Shown here: positions 1 to 14,566 of the stretch, piece after piece | Layout: every line of letters starts with the position of its first letter | Position numbering within the stretch: position 1 is the first letter of the stretch | Notes under the pieces: generated by a model | The model's database searches: none | What the model was told of the DNA's origin: nothing | The model's input: only the letters and a program-made list of their open reading frames with translations | Program-made: the position numbers and the translations under genes | Assembly: GCF_007018965.1 (NCBI RefSeq) | Contig: NZ_VJYZ01000015.1 | Location: 1-64,000 of the forward strand | DNA length: 64,000 bases | From: Paracoccus marinus | GTDB taxonomy: Bacteria > Pseudomonadota > Alphaproteobacteria > Rhodobacterales > Rhodobacteraceae | Reading direction: 5' to 3'

Positions 1-143
1 GCTGGTCTCCATTGCAGATACCAGCTTGAATCACGATCACCGCGCCCGGTGAACCCCTTTTGTCAACACGCCCTAGCGTAGCGCGCATGCATGAACTCCA
101 CCCAGCCCCGATCACCGGCCGCTGAAAGACATGAGGTTCTGAC

Positions 144-1751
144 GTGTTCAATCTTCGCACTCCCGTCCTTGCCGGCTCGCTTCTGCTCGGGACCGCCCTG
201 GGCGGCATGGCCCTGGCCGAAACGCCGCCCGACACGCTGGTGATCGCCACCTCGATCGACGACATGCTTTCGATGGACCCGGCGCAAAGCTTTGAAATCT
301 CGGGCGGCGATCAGATCAACAACGTGTACGAGACGCTGGTGGACGTCGATCCGGTCAGCCTGCAGCCGATCCCCGGCCTCGCGTCGGAATGGTCGGTGTC
401 CGAGGACGGCAAGACCTTCACCTTCAAGATGCAGGAAGGCCGCAAGTTCGCGTCGGGCAACCCGGTCCGCGCGCAGGATGCGGCATGGTCGCTGCAGCGC
501 GTGGTCAAGCTGGACCTGACGCCCGCGTTCATCATTACGCAGTTCGGCCTGACCAAGGAGAACGTGGAACAGAACGTCCGCGCCACCGACGACATGACGC
601 TGGTGATCCAGACCGACAAGCCGTTCGCGCCGACCTTCTTGTCCAACGCGCTGACCGCCTCGGCCGGCTCGGTCGTGGACATGGAAACGGTCATGCAGCA
701 CGTCGAGGGCGAGGATCTTGGCAACAAGTGGCTGAGCCAGAACTCCGCCGGCTCGGGCGCCTATGTCCTGCGCTCGTGGACGCCCAACGAATCCGTTATC
801 CTTGAAGCGAACCCGAACTGGAACCGCGCCGCCGACCTGCAGATGAAGCGCGTGTTCGTGCGCCACGTCGCGGAACCCGCGACCCAGCGCCTGCTGCTGG
901 AAAAGGGTGACGTGGACATGGTCCGCAACCTGACGCCCACCGACATCGAGGCGATCTCGACCGTCGACGGGCTGAAGGTACAGGACAGCCTTCGCGGCCT
1001 GATCTACTATCTCGGCGCGAACCAGGACAACGAGATCCTCAAGAACCCGAAGGTGGTCGAGGCGATCCGGTACCTCGTCGATTACGAGGGGCTGACGACC
1101 ACGCTGCTCAAGGGCCGCGACGTGATCCACCAGTCGTTCCTGCCCGAGGGGTTCCTGGGCGAGATCAAGGACAATCCCTACACGCTCGACGTGGAAAAGG
1201 CCAAGGCGCTGCTGGCCGAGGCGGGCTACCCGGACGGCTTCGCCATCGAGTTCCTGATGCGCAACGAACAGGAGCGGATCGACATCGGGCAGGCGCTGCA
1301 GGGCACCATGGCGCAGGCCGGGATCACCCTGAACCTGCGCCCGGTCGTGGGGTCCGAGGCGCTGGAAATCTATCGCGCCCGCAACCACGAGCTGACGCTT
1401 CAGACCTGGGGCACGGACTATCCCGACCCCCACACCAACGCCTCGGTCTTTGCCGCGAACCCCGACAACTCGGTCGATGCCAAGCTGGTCGGCAACCTCG
1501 CCTGGCGCAACGCCTATGCGGCGACCGAGACGACGCCGATGGTCGATGCGGCCGTGATCGAACAGGACGAGGCGACCCGCCGCGGCATGTACGAGGAAAT
1601 GCAGCGCATGGCGCAGGCGTCCTCGCCGCTGATCCCGTTGTTCCAGCAGATCGAGCAGACGGCGATGCGGTCGAACGTCGACGGCTTCCAGGCCGGCGGC
1701 GCGGTCGAATCCGCCTATTACTGGCCGGTCACCAAGGCTGCGGCGCAGTAA
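144..1751 (+). CDS. ABC transporter substrate-binding protein, family 5 (peptide/nickel type)
   Basis: Periplasmic solute-binding protein of 535 aa, first gene of a five-gene importer. It starts at GTG 144: a GAGG motif lies 7 nt upstream, and the ATG at 131 runs into a stop after two more codons. The N-terminus is a clear Sec signal peptide (hydrophobic run, then ALAE at about residues 25-28). The mature chain has the family-5 layout: an ETLV..DP segment near residue 60, a GLASEW motif, a DGKTFTF strand and a late LTLQTWGTDYPDP segment. Length is normal for DppA/OppA/NikA proteins. The substrate cannot be read from sequence; peptides are the default and nickel or an opine is possible. The permease gene follows 9 nt after the stop, so co-transcription is very likely. 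Confidence 0.9.
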   Translation: MFNLRTPVLAGSLLLGTALGGMALAETPPDTLVIATSIDDMLSMDPAQSFEISGGDQINNVYETLVDVDPVSLQPIPGLASEWSVSEDGKTFTFKMQEGRKFASGNPVRAQDAAWSLQRVVKLDLTPAFIITQFGLTKENVEQNVRATDDMTLVIQTDKPFAPTFLSNALTASAGSVVDMETVMQHVEGEDLGNKWLSQNSAGSGAYVLRSWTPNESVILEANPNWNRAADLQMKRVFVRHVAEPATQRLLLEKGDVDMVRNLTPTDIEAISTVDGLKVQDSLRGLIYYLGANQDNEILKNPKVVEAIRYLVDYEGLTTTLLKGRDVIHQSFLPEGFLGEIKDNPYTLDVEKAKALLAEAGYPDGFAIEFLMRNEQERIDIGQALQGTMAQAGITLNLRPVVGSEALEIYRARNHELTLQTWGTDYPDPHTNASVFAANPDNSVDAKLVGNLAWRNAYAATETTPMVDAAVIEQDEATRRGMYEEMQRMAQASSPLIPLFQQIEQTAMRSNVDGFQAGGAVESAYYWPVTKAAAQ

Positions 1752-1760
1752 TCCCGGCCC

Positions 1761-2867
1761 ATGACCTCGACCAACATCGACGATCCGCGCGGGCTCGGCC
1801 GCGCGCGGATCCCGCCGTCCCGGGGCAGGTCGTCGCGGGGACTGGCGCGCGCGGCACGGCGCGTCGCAAGCTTCGTCTTTTCGCTTGCCGTCACGCTGTT
1901 CGGGCTGCTGCTGGTGACCTTCCTGATCGCCCGCGTGGTGCCGCTGGACCCGGTGCTGGCGGTTGTCGGCGACCGCGCGACGCAGGCCCAGTACGACGCC
2001 GCACGGGTCGAGCTTGGCCTTGACCGGCCGATCCCCGAGCAGTTCGTCCGCTACGTGGGCGACGTGCTGACGGGCGATCTGGGCACCGCCAACCTGACCG
2101 GGCAGCCGGTCCTGAAGGACATCGGCCGCACCTTCCCCAACACGCTGGAGCTTGCGACCTTCGCCACCATCCTGGGAATCGTGCTGGGCATTCCCGGCGG
2201 CGTTGTCGGCGCGGTCTATCAGGGCAGATGGCCCGACCAGGTGATCCGCGTGGTGGGGCTGCTGGGTTATTCGATGCCCGTGTTCTGGCTGGGGCTCGTC
2301 GCGCTCCTGATCTTCTACGGCACGCTCGGCTGGGCACCGGGACCGGGCAGGCTCGACGTGACGCAGCAGTTCACCTACGAGTTCGACGTCACCCGCTACA
2401 CCGGATCGGTCATCCTCGACAGCGCGTTGTCGGGCGCCTGGGACGTGTTCCGCAACGCCGTCGCGCACCTGATCCTGCCGGCCGCCGTGCTGGGCTATTT
2501 CTCGATGGCCTACATCTCGCGCATGACGCGGTCGTTCATGCTGGAGCAGCTGGGCCAGGAATACATCACCGCCGCCCGCGTGAAGGGCGTGCCGGAATGG
2601 CGCGTGATCTGGGTCCACGCGCTCGGCAACGCCATGGTTCCGCTGATCACCGTGATTGTCCTGTCGTACGCCTCGCTGCTGGAAGGGTCGGTCCTGACCG
2701 AAACGGTGTTCGCGTGGCCGGGGCTCGGCCTTTACGTCACGCAGGCGCTGTTCGCGGCCGACTTCAACGCCGTCCTCGGCGGCACGCTGGTGATCGGGGC
2801 GATGTTCATCGTGCTGAACCTGCTGTCCGACATCCTCTACACCATCGTCGATCCGAGGGCGCGATGA
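1761..2867 (+). CDS. ABC transporter permease, DppB/OppB type
   Basis: Inner-membrane permease of 368 aa, first of the pair in the family-5 importer. A basic N-terminal tail of about 35 residues precedes TM1 (FVFSLAVTLFGLLLVTFLIA). A periplasmic segment with the typical LGLDRPIPEQFVRYVGD motif follows, then the core of about five TM helices. The EAA loop that contacts the ATPases (EYITAARVKGVPEWRVIWVH) lies in the C-terminal half. The chain is slightly longer than the usual 310-340 aa because of the basic extension. Its TGA overlaps the ATG of the next permease (ATGA), a sign of translational coupling. Confidence 0.92.
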   Translation: MTSTNIDDPRGLGRARIPPSRGRSSRGLARAARRVASFVFSLAVTLFGLLLVTFLIARVVPLDPVLAVVGDRATQAQYDAARVELGLDRPIPEQFVRYVGDVLTGDLGTANLTGQPVLKDIGRTFPNTLELATFATILGIVLGIPGGVVGAVYQGRWPDQVIRVVGLLGYSMPVFWLGLVALLIFYGTLGWAPGPGRLDVTQQFTYEFDVTRYTGSVILDSALSGAWDVFRNAVAHLILPAAVLGYFSMAYISRMTRSFMLEQLGQEYITAARVKGVPEWRVIWVHALGNAMVPLITVIVLSYASLLEGSVLTETVFAWPGLGLYVTQALFAADFNAVLGGTLVIGAMFIVLNLLSDILYTIVDPRAR

Positions 2868-3787
2868 GCGACGCGGGAACCGCGCCGGGCCTGCGCGCAT
2901 GGCTCAACACCGACACGCCGCGCTCGCGCCTGCAGGCGCGCAGCATCTCGGCCTGGAACGCGTGGCAGACGCTGTCGTCCAACGCGCTGGCGATGGTCGG
3001 GCTGGGGATCATCGTCCTGCTTATCATGATGGCGATCTTCGCGCCGCTGATCGCCACCCACGCGCCGAACGCGCAGGACCTTGCCGGGCGGCTGCGTCCG
3101 CCGGGCTGGCAGGGCCATATCCTCGGCACCGACGAGCTTGGCCGCGACATCTTCTCTCGCATCGTCTACGGCGCGCGGGTGACGCTGTATATCGTCGCGC
3201 TGGTGGCGGTGACGGCGCCGGTGTTCGGGCTGATCGTCGGCACCGTCGCGGGCACGCTTGGCGGCTGGACCGACCGGATCCTGATGCGGATCACCGACAT
3301 CTTCCTGGCCTTTCCGCGCCTGATCCTGGCGCTCGCCTTCGTGGCGGCGCTGGGGCCGGGGATCGTCAACGCTGTTCTCGCGATCGCGCTGACGGCGTGG
3401 CCCGCCTATGCCCGAGTCGCGCGGGCCGAGACGCTGACCGTGCGCCGGTCGGACTACATCGCGGCGGCGCGGCTGCAGGGGGCATCCACGCTCAGGATCA
3501 TCACCGGCCACATCATGCCCATGTGCCTGTCCTCGGTCGTGGTGCGGGTGACGCTGGACATGGCGGGGATCATCCTCACTGCCGCGGGGCTCGGGTTCCT
3601 GGGCCTGGGCGCGCAGCCGCCGCTGGCGGAATGGGGGGCGATGATCTCGACCGGGCGGCAGTACCTGCTGTCGCACTGGTGGGTGGCGACCGTTCCCGGT
3701 ATCGCGATCCTGCTGGTCAGCCTTGGCTTCAACCTTCTGGGCGACGCGCTGCGCGACGTCCTCGACCCCAGGGCGGCATCGAAATGA
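2864..3787 (+). CDS. ABC transporter permease, DppC/OppC type
   Basis: Second inner-membrane permease of the importer, 307 aa, partner of the protein encoded just upstream. The start is the ATG overlapping the previous stop (ATGA at 2864-2867). It has the DppC hallmarks: TM1 after about 45 residues (ALAMVGLGIIVLLIMMAIFAP), the GTDELGRDIFSRIVYGARV motif after it, and an EAA loop (SDYIAAARLQGASTLRIITG) in the second half. Its stop overlaps the ATG of the first ATPase gene in the same ATGA way, so the whole set is translationally coupled. Confidence 0.92.
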   Translation: MSDAGTAPGLRAWLNTDTPRSRLQARSISAWNAWQTLSSNALAMVGLGIIVLLIMMAIFAPLIATHAPNAQDLAGRLRPPGWQGHILGTDELGRDIFSRIVYGARVTLYIVALVAVTAPVFGLIVGTVAGTLGGWTDRILMRITDIFLAFPRLILALAFVAALGPGIVNAVLAIALTAWPAYARVARAETLTVRRSDYIAAARLQGASTLRIITGHIMPMCLSSVVVRVTLDMAGIILTAAGLGFLGLGAQPPLAEWGAMISTGRQYLLSHWWVATVPGIAILLVSLGFNLLGDALRDVLDPRAASK

Positions 3788-4635
3788 CCCAGGCACATGG
3801 CGACGCGCTGCTGTCGGTGCGCGACCTGTCGGTGACGTTCGACACCCGGCGCGGACCGTTCCAGGCGGTGCGCGGCATCTCGTTCGACGTGGGGCGCGAA
3901 CGGGTCGGGATCGTGGGGGAATCCGGGTCCGGCAAGTCGATGACCGGCCGCGCGATCCTGGGCCTCGTCCGCGCGCCCGGTCGCGTCGCGGCCAGCTGCC
4001 TGACGTTCGACGGCATCGACATGCGAAACCTGCCCGAACGGCAGATGCGCCGGATCAGAGGCCAGCGCGTGTCGATGGTCATGCAGGACCCGCGCTATTC
4101 GCTGAACCCGGTGATGACCGTCGGCCGCCAGATCGCCGAGGCGCTGCGCGTCCACGGCCGCCCCCCGCGCGACGAGATCCGGCGCCGGTCGCTCGACATG
4201 CTGAACGAGGTCCAGATCCGCGATCCCGAGCGGGTGCTGAAAGCCTATCCGCACGAGCTGTCGGGCGGCATGGGCCAGCGGGTGATGATCGCGATGATGC
4301 TGGTGACCGAGCCGGAACTGCTGATCGCGGACGAACCGACCAGCGCGCTTGACGTGACCGTGCAATTGGAAGTGCTGCGGATTCTCGACGATCTCGTGCG
4401 CCGGCGTGGCATGGGGCTCATCTTCATCAGCCACGACCTGCGGCTGGTGTCCACCTTCTGCGACCGGGTGCTGGTGATGTACCGCGGCCGCATCGTCGAA
4501 GAGATCGAGGCGCGCCGCCTGCACGAGGCGAAGCACCCCTACACGCAGGGATTGCTGAACTGCCTGCCCCGGATCGGCGGCGGGCATGGCGACCTGCCCA
4601 CCCTGCAACGCCAGCAAGCCTGGAAAGACGCATGA
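3784..4635 (+). CDS. ABC transporter ATP-binding protein, DppD/NikD type
   Basis: Cytoplasmic ATPase of 283 aa that powers the importer as a heterodimer with the next gene product. Visible motifs are Walker A (GESGSGKS, about residues 44-51), the Q-loop (MVMQDPRYSLNP), the signature (LSGGMGQRV), Walker B (LLIADEPTSALD) and the switch histidine (FISHDL). The methionine-rich GGMGQRVMIAMML stretch is normal for this subfamily. The chain is shorter than DppD (about 330 aa) and closer to NikD, so the distal C-terminal oligopeptide-transporter region is reduced. The stop overlaps the next start by 4 nt. Confidence 0.92.
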   Translation: MTQAHGDALLSVRDLSVTFDTRRGPFQAVRGISFDVGRERVGIVGESGSGKSMTGRAILGLVRAPGRVAASCLTFDGIDMRNLPERQMRRIRGQRVSMVMQDPRYSLNPVMTVGRQIAEALRVHGRPPRDEIRRRSLDMLNEVQIRDPERVLKAYPHELSGGMGQRVMIAMMLVTEPELLIADEPTSALDVTVQLEVLRILDDLVRRRGMGLIFISHDLRLVSTFCDRVLVMYRGRIVEEIEARRLHEAKHPYTQGLLNCLPRIGGGHGDLPTLQRQQAWKDA

Positions 4636-5414
4636 CCGACGCACCCGTCCCCCGGATCGAGGTCCGGGACCTCACCGTCGTCTTCGGCGAGGACGAGCGC
4701 CGCGTGGTCGCGGTCGATGCGGTGTCGTTCCGGGTCGAACCCGGCGCGTCCTTCGGACTGGTGGGGGAGTCGGGATCGGGCAAGTCCACCGTGCTGCGCG
4801 CGATCTGCGGCCTTTCCCCGGTGGCGGGCGGGCAGATCCTGATCGACGGCAAGCCGCTTGACCTGCGGCGCGACCGGGCGTTCACGCGGCAGGTGCAAAT
4901 GGTGTTTCAGGACCCGTATGGCTCGCTGCACCCGCGCCACACAATCGACCGCATCCTGTCCGAGCCGCTGGCGATCCACGGCTTCCGCGACCGCGAGACG
5001 CGGATCACCGGGGCGCTGGCCGACGTGGGGCTGGACCCCGCGTTCCGGTTCCGCCTGCCGCACCAGCTGTCTGGCGGGCAGCGCCAGCGGGTCGCGATCG
5101 CGCGCGCGCTGATCCTGGAACCGACGATCCTGCTGCTGGATGAACCGACCAGCGCGCTCGACGCCTCGATCCAGGCGGAAATCCTGAACCTGCTGTCGCG
5201 GCTCAGGCGCGAAAAGAACCTGACCTACCTGTTCGTCAGCCACGACCTCGCCGTGATCGACCACATGTGCGACCGGCTGCTGGTGATGAAGGGCGGACGC
5301 GCGGTCGAGGAACTGACCGAAGGGGCGCTGTCCCACCGCCGGGTCGAAAGCGACTACACCCGCGCCCTGATGAAGGCGAGCGAAGGGTTCGTGCGCCCGG
5401 CGGGGGCCGCATGA
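4632..5414 (+). CDS. ABC transporter ATP-binding protein, DppF/NikE type
   Basis: Second ATPase of the importer, 260 aa. Motifs: Walker A GESGSGKST (about residues 44-52), Q-loop MVFQDPYGSLHP with the PYGSLHPRH extension typical of DppF/OppF proteins, signature LSGGQRQRV, Walker B ILLLDEPTSALD and switch VSHDLAV. Like its partner it is short for DppF and has the length of NikE. It is the last gene of the operon: a strong hairpin with a short T run begins 8 nt after its stop. Confidence 0.92.
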   Translation: MTDAPVPRIEVRDLTVVFGEDERRVVAVDAVSFRVEPGASFGLVGESGSGKSTVLRAICGLSPVAGGQILIDGKPLDLRRDRAFTRQVQMVFQDPYGSLHPRHTIDRILSEPLAIHGFRDRETRITGALADVGLDPAFRFRLPHQLSGGQRQRVAIARALILEPTILLLDEPTSALDASIQAEILNLLSRLRREKNLTYLFVSHDLAVIDHMCDRLLVMKGGRAVEELTEGALSHRRVESDYTRALMKASEGFVRPAGAA

Positions 5415-5422
5415 ACGCGAAA

Positions 5423-5447
5423 CGGGCGCCGCTGTGGCGCCCGCTTT
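5423..5447 (+). terminator. Putative Rho-independent terminator after the family-5 ABC operon
   Basis: Perfect 8-bp stem CGGGCGCC (5423-5430) / GGCGCCCG (5436-5443) with a 5-nt loop GCTGT, followed by CTTTC. It lies 8 nt after the stop of the last ATPase gene. The T run is short, so termination efficiency is uncertain. Confidence 0.65.
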
Positions 5448-5531
5448 CGTCATCCCCGAGGTCAGATGATGGGAAGCTGCCTTCCGCTTGGGTCGGTGCC
5501 GGAACGTCGGCCCGGCTGGACCCGAAAAAAG

Positions 5532-5618
5532 TGGTGCGGTCGAAAAGACTCGAACTTTCACTCCGGTTAAGGAACAGCGACCTCAACGCTGCGCGTCTAC
5601 CAATTCCGCCACGACCGC
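5532..5618 (-). tRNA. tRNA-Leu (anticodon GAG)
   Basis: Read on the minus strand this is an 87-nt class II tRNA with encoded CCA. The acceptor stem GCGGTCG (5612-5618 complement) pairs with CGACCGC. The D-arm contains GGCGGAATTGGTAGACGC. The anticodon stem CAGCG/CGCTG encloses loop TTGAGGT, giving anticodon GAG (reads CUC/CUU). A long variable arm and the T-arm GTTCGAGTC are present. The discriminator A is followed by CCA at 5532-5534. The fold is complete, so it is probably functional. It sits between the ABC importer operon and the 3' end of metH. Confidence 0.95.
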
Positions 5619-5665
5619 ATCCGTGGTGGGGCTGACATAGCCAACCCCATCACGCTTGAAAAGGC

Positions 5666-9415
<3,750 letters not shown>

Positions 9416-9471
9416 GGCGACCTTCGGGGCAGGTTTTGACCCGATCATATACGCCTGCCGGGTGCAAAAGT

Positions 9472-9485
9472 GTAACTCATGTTAC
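9472..9485. promoter_or_regulatory. Perfect dyad upstream of metH, possible Zur-like operator
   Basis: GTAAC-TCAT-GTTAC, a 5-bp perfect inverted repeat with a 4-nt centre, 56 nt upstream of the chosen metH start. The 11-mer GTAACTCATGT (9472-9482) recurs exactly, in opposite orientation, in the znuA/zur intergenic region (42572-42582). That is why a zinc-responsive repressor is suspected; this is inference. A poor -10-like TACACT on the minus strand would overlap the dyad. Confidence 0.45.
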
Positions 9486-9493
9486 GCAGAAAC

Positions 9494-9514
9494 AAGATGA
9501 AGCGCACTCATCTT
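9494..9514 (-). terminator. Putative terminator or leader hairpin between the alcohol dehydrogenase gene and metH
   Basis: On the minus strand AAGATGA - GTGCGCT - TCATCTT forms a perfect 7-bp stem and is followed by GTTTCT. It lies 17 nt past the stop of the alcohol dehydrogenase gene and upstream of the metH dyad. It could end the dehydrogenase transcript and leave metH with its own promoter. A smaller hairpin, CGGCT GAGC AGCCG (9525-9538), spans the dehydrogenase stop codon. Confidence 0.45.
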
Positions 9515-9531
9515 TTGAGCGGGCCGGCTGC

Positions 9532-10650
9532 TCAGCCGTTCATCTTCAGAATCGGCTTGATCGTCCGCCCGTCGTCGCTGTCGTCGATGGCCTTGTCGAT
9601 GTCGGCGAAATCATAGGTCTTCATCAGCTTCTCGACCGGGAACCGCCCCTGCAGCTGCAGGTCCATCAGCGCCTCCAGGAACATGGGCGTCTGCCCGCCC
9701 CCGCCCACGACACCGATCAGGCGCTTGCCGTGCAGCAGGAAGTCGGGGTGGTTGACCTTCACGAACTCGGTCGCCGCCGCGCCGCCCACCATCGCGCAGG
9801 TGCCGAGGACACCCAGCGCCGCGACCGCCTCGGAGACGAGGTTCTCGCCGTCCGTCGCCTCGACCGAATAGTTGAGCTTGTCGCCGACCAGGTCCTTGAT
9901 TTCCAACACCGTGCCCGCGCCGTGAACCAGCGTGTCGGTCGCGCCCAGTTCCTTGGCCAGGGCAAGGCGCTTTCGGTCCTTGTCCACCGCGATGATCCGC
10001 GTCACGCCCGAAAGCTGCGCCGCCATGATCGCGGCGAGGCCCACGTTGCCCGCCCCGAACACCGCGAGGCTGCTGCCCGGCTCGGGCCGCAGTTCGTTCA
10101 GGATCGTCCCCGCGCCGGTCGAGATCGAGCAGCCATAGGGTCCGGTGGTGTCGAGATCCAGCCCGTCGGGCACCCGCGCAAGCTGGTTTTCGACCGCAAG
10201 CGCGTGGGTCGCCCAGGACGACTGCTGGAAGAACCGGCCCGCGACCGCCTCGCCGTTCCTGCGCTTCATCCCGCTGCTGCCGTCCATCCGGTAGCCCGAG
10301 AAGTTGAGCTTGGCCCCGTTCTCGCAATAGCGGTGCTGTCCGCGCCGGCAGCTGCGGCAATAGCCGCAATAGGCGAACCCGATCATCACCCGGTCGCCGG
10401 GCTTCCAGGCGGTGACCTCGCGCCCCACCGCCTCGACGATGCCGCACCCCTCGTGACCAAGGACGCCGGGGGTGGGATAGGGCTCGAGCCCGTGGATCGC
10501 GCCGCGGTCGGTGCCGCAGATGCCGCAGGACGAGATGCGGACAAGGACCTCGTTGTCGCGCGGATCGTCCAGTTCGACCTGCTCCAGCCGGATCTTGCGG
10601 CGCGTGAGCATGCCGTCGGCTTTGGTCATGACGGCGGCGGTGATTTCCAT
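9532..10650 (-). CDS. Zinc-dependent alcohol dehydrogenase (MDR family)
   Basis: Cytosolic NAD(P)-dependent medium-chain dehydrogenase, 372 aa. It carries both metal sites: catalytic ligands in SSCGICGTD and GHEGCG, and the structural four-cysteine lobe ([16 protein letters not shown], about residues 93-108). The Rossmann dinucleotide motif is [11 protein letters not shown]. The layout resembles aryl-alcohol/formaldehyde-type class III-like enzymes, but there is no support for a specific substrate. The start at 10650 has an AGGAG stretch a few nt upstream. It is divergent from lipB (93 nt between starts) and followed by hairpins before metH. Confidence 0.88.
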   Translation of the reverse strand: MEITAAVMTKADGMLTRRKIRLEQVELDDPRDNEVLVRISSCGICGTDRGAIHGLEPYPTPGVLGHEGCGIVEAVGREVTAWKPGDRVMIGFAYCGYCRSCRRGQHRYCENGAKLNFSGYRMDGSSGMKRRNGEAVAGRFFQQSSWATHALAVENQLARVPDGLDLDTTGPYGCSISTGAGTILNELRPEPGSSLAVFGAGNVGLAAIMAAQLSGVTRIIAVDKDRKRLALAKELGATDTLVHGAGTVLEIKDLVGDKLNYSVEATDGENLVSEAVAALGVLGTCAMVGGAAATEFVKVNHPDFLLHGKRLIGVVGGGGQTPMFLEALMDLQLQGRFPVEKLMKTYDFADIDKAIDDSDDGRTIKPILKMNG

Positions 10651-10743
10651 GGCGCGTTCTCCTCAGGCTCGGTGCCAGACCACAAGCGCCCGGTCGGGGC
10701 GGGGTTCCGCCGTGCGGACTTGCTCTTTCTTGTGGGGCGGCCC

Positions 10744-11499
10744 ATGCCGTGCGGCATGAGCGATCTCGCCACGACCCCTGCGGCGCCAGACCTGCCGACG
10801 CGCGACACGATCCGCGTGGCGGCGGCGCCCGCCGGCACGCCGGAATGGCTGCTGACGCCCCGGCCCATCGACCACCCGCAGGCGGTCGCCTTCATGGAGG
10901 CGCGGATCGCCGCCATCCACGCCGGCACCGCGTCCGAGGCGATCTGGCTGGTCGAACATCCGCCGCTCTACACCGCCGGAACCTCGGCCCGGCCCGAGGA
11001 CCTGACGGACGCCGCCCGCTTTCCCGTCCACGCCACCGGGCGCGGCGGGCAGTACACCTATCACGGGCCGGGGCAGCGCGTGGTCTATGTCATGCTGGAC
11101 CTCAACCGGCGCGGCCGCGACGTGCGCGCATTTGTCGCGGCGCTGGAAGGATGGGTCATCGACGCGCTGGCCGAGTTCGGGGTGCGGGGCGAGATCCGCG
11201 CGGGCCGCGTCGGCGTCTGGGTCACGCGCCCCGACAAGGCCCCCCTGCCCGACGGGGCCGCCCGCGAGGACAAGATCGCCGCGATCGGGGTCAAGCTGCG
11301 GCGCTGGGTCAGCTTTCACGGGCTTGCCGTCAACGTCGAGCCGGACCTGTCGCACTACGCGGGCATCGTCCCCTGCGGGATCCGCGGCCACGGGGTCACG
11401 AGCCTCGTGGACCTTGGCCTGCCGGTCGGCATGGACGACCTGGACCGGGCGCTGATGGCGACTTTTCCGGGGCGGTTCGACCGGCTGTCGGACGGCTGA
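10744..11499 (+). CDS. lipB: Octanoyltransferase (lipoyl-[acyl-carrier-protein] transferase)
   Basis: Moves octanoate from acyl carrier protein to lipoyl domains of 2-oxoacid dehydrogenases and the glycine cleavage H protein, in the cytosol. 251 aa from ATG 10744; an in-frame ATG at 10756 (MSDL) is also possible and would leave 247 aa. The family signature [12 protein letters not shown] is present, as are the catalytic pair: lysine in IGVKLRRW and cysteine in [10 protein letters not shown]. An insert around the [16 protein letters not shown] segment precedes the lysine, as in other alphaproteobacterial forms. The last codons and stop lie inside an 11-bp tandem repeat (11489-11521). Confidence 0.94.
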   Translation: MPCGMSDLATTPAAPDLPTRDTIRVAAAPAGTPEWLLTPRPIDHPQAVAFMEARIAAIHAGTASEAIWLVEHPPLYTAGTSARPEDLTDAARFPVHATGRGGQYTYHGPGQRVVYVMLDLNRRGRDVRAFVAALEGWVIDALAEFGVRGEIRAGRVGVWVTRPDKAPLPDGAAREDKIAAIGVKLRRWVSFHGLAVNVEPDLSHYAGIVPCGIRGHGVTSLVDLGLPVGMDDLDRALMATFPGRFDRLSDG

Positions 11500-11521
11500 C
11501 GGACGGCTGACGGACGGCTGA
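11489..11521 (+). repeat. Three tandem 11-bp repeats over the lipB stop codon
   Basis: CGGACGGCTGA occurs three times in a row without gaps (11489-11499, 11500-11510, 11511-11521). The first copy supplies the last codons and the TGA of lipB. The extra copies are out of phase with the gene and lie in the spacer, so copy number changes would not alter the protein. Looks like replication slippage. Confidence 0.95.
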
Positions 11522-11547
11522 CAAACGCCGCACTTCGTCGCATGGAT

Positions 11548-11563
11548 AGGTCCGCGCGGACCT
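11548..11563. promoter_or_regulatory. 16-bp perfect palindrome in the cytochrome c550 leader
   Basis: AGGTCCGC followed by its exact complement GCGGACCT, 67 nt upstream of the cytochrome c start and 48 nt after the lipB stop. There is no T run after it, so it is less likely a classical terminator. It may be an operator or a Rho-stabilising hairpin. No regulator family can be assigned from the sequence. Confidence 0.4.
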
Positions 11564-11630
11564 GCTACCCGTTCGCCGAACCGCACCGCCAAGCCATTCC
11601 ACGTCCCGCCCCATTCCACGAGGAACAGCC

Positions 11631-13953
<2,323 letters not shown>

Positions 13954-13974
13954 GCGGACCCAAGCAGACAAAAC

Positions 13975-14000
13975 GGCCCCGGAGCGATCCGGGGCCTTTT
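13975..14000 (+). terminator. Rho-independent terminator after ctaD
   Basis: Perfect 9-bp stem GGCCCCGGA (13975-13983) / TCCGGGGCC (13988-13996), GCGA tetraloop, then TTTT (13997-14000), 21 nt past the ctaD stop. An AAAAC tract on the 5' side would give a partial terminator on the other strand too. This is the most convincing terminator in the window. Confidence 0.9.
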
Positions 14001-14066
14001 CCATGAAAGCCGTCCGGCAGGGCGGATGAGGGGCCCGCGCGCCGACAAGGGGAATGCGACCGACCG

Positions 14067-14552
14067 ATGCCCTATCGCTGGGACGACGACGCGCCGGGCC
14101 TTCGGCGGCTCACGATCTGGCCGCACCGGTCGCTGCCCCGCAGCGGGTTCGCGTGGGTGATCGGGTTGACGGCGGCGGGGCTTGCGCTGCCGATCCTGTC
14201 GATGCTGGGGCGCACCGCGCTGTGGGGGTTGCTGCCGTTCGCGGGGGTCGCCGTCGCGGGTCTGTGGACCGCCATCCGCCTGAGCGACCGCCAGGGCACC
14301 ACACGCGAGACGCTCGACCTGACGCCCGCCGCGCTGACCGTCACTCGCAGCGATCCCGGCCGCCCCGACCGGGTCTGGACCGCGAACCCCCACTGGGTCC
14401 GCCTTGCGCTGCACCCGCGCCCGGTCGAGGATTACCTCACCCTCACCGACGGCCAGCGCGTCATCGAACTGGGCGCGTTCCTGTCGCCCGACGAACGCCG
14501 GGCGCTTCATGCCGAGCTGACGCGGGCGTTGGCGGAGGCGCGAACCGGCTGA
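14067..14552 (+). CDS. DUF2244 family membrane protein
   Basis: 161 aa, with two close TM helices (about residues 28-46 and 50-68). The helices follow a short WPHRSLPRSGF segment typical of DUF2244. A soluble C-terminal part follows, with TRETLDLTPAALTVTRSDP and an ending rich in HAELTRAL. Function unknown. Proteins of this family often sit near cytochrome oxidase genes in alphaproteobacteria (from memory), and here the gene follows ctaD but after a terminator, so it has its own promoter. It converges on the RND pump genes with 39 nt between stops. Confidence 0.8.
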   Translation: MPYRWDDDAPGLRRLTIWPHRSLPRSGFAWVIGLTAAGLALPILSMLGRTALWGLLPFAGVAVAGLWTAIRLSDRQGTTRETLDLTPAALTVTRSDPGRPDRVWTANPHWVRLALHPRPVEDYLTLTDGQRVIELGAFLSPDERRALHAELTRALAEARTG

Positions 14553-14566
14553 CCTGCCCGGCGCCG

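Noticed and set aside
1..25. Hairpin GCTGGT...ACCAGC at the left edge
   Set aside because: 6-bp stem with a 13-nt loop and no T run. Upstream context is missing, so no role can be argued.
63..2900. 945-aa open frame on the minus strand opposite the ABC importer genes
   Set aside because: It is the mirror of well-supported genes. Composition is His/Asp/Arg/Gly-rich with no domain, as expected from GC-rich codon bias.
5532..5618. tRNA-Leu as an integration site for a mobile element
   Set aside because: No integrase, direct repeat of the tRNA 3' end or foreign-looking segment is seen on either side.
9449..9531. Riboswitch (B12 or SAM type) upstream of metH
   Set aside because: The spacer is only about 115 nt long even with the short start, and it is filled by a hairpin and a dyad. 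I see no conserved cobalamin or SAM riboswitch core.
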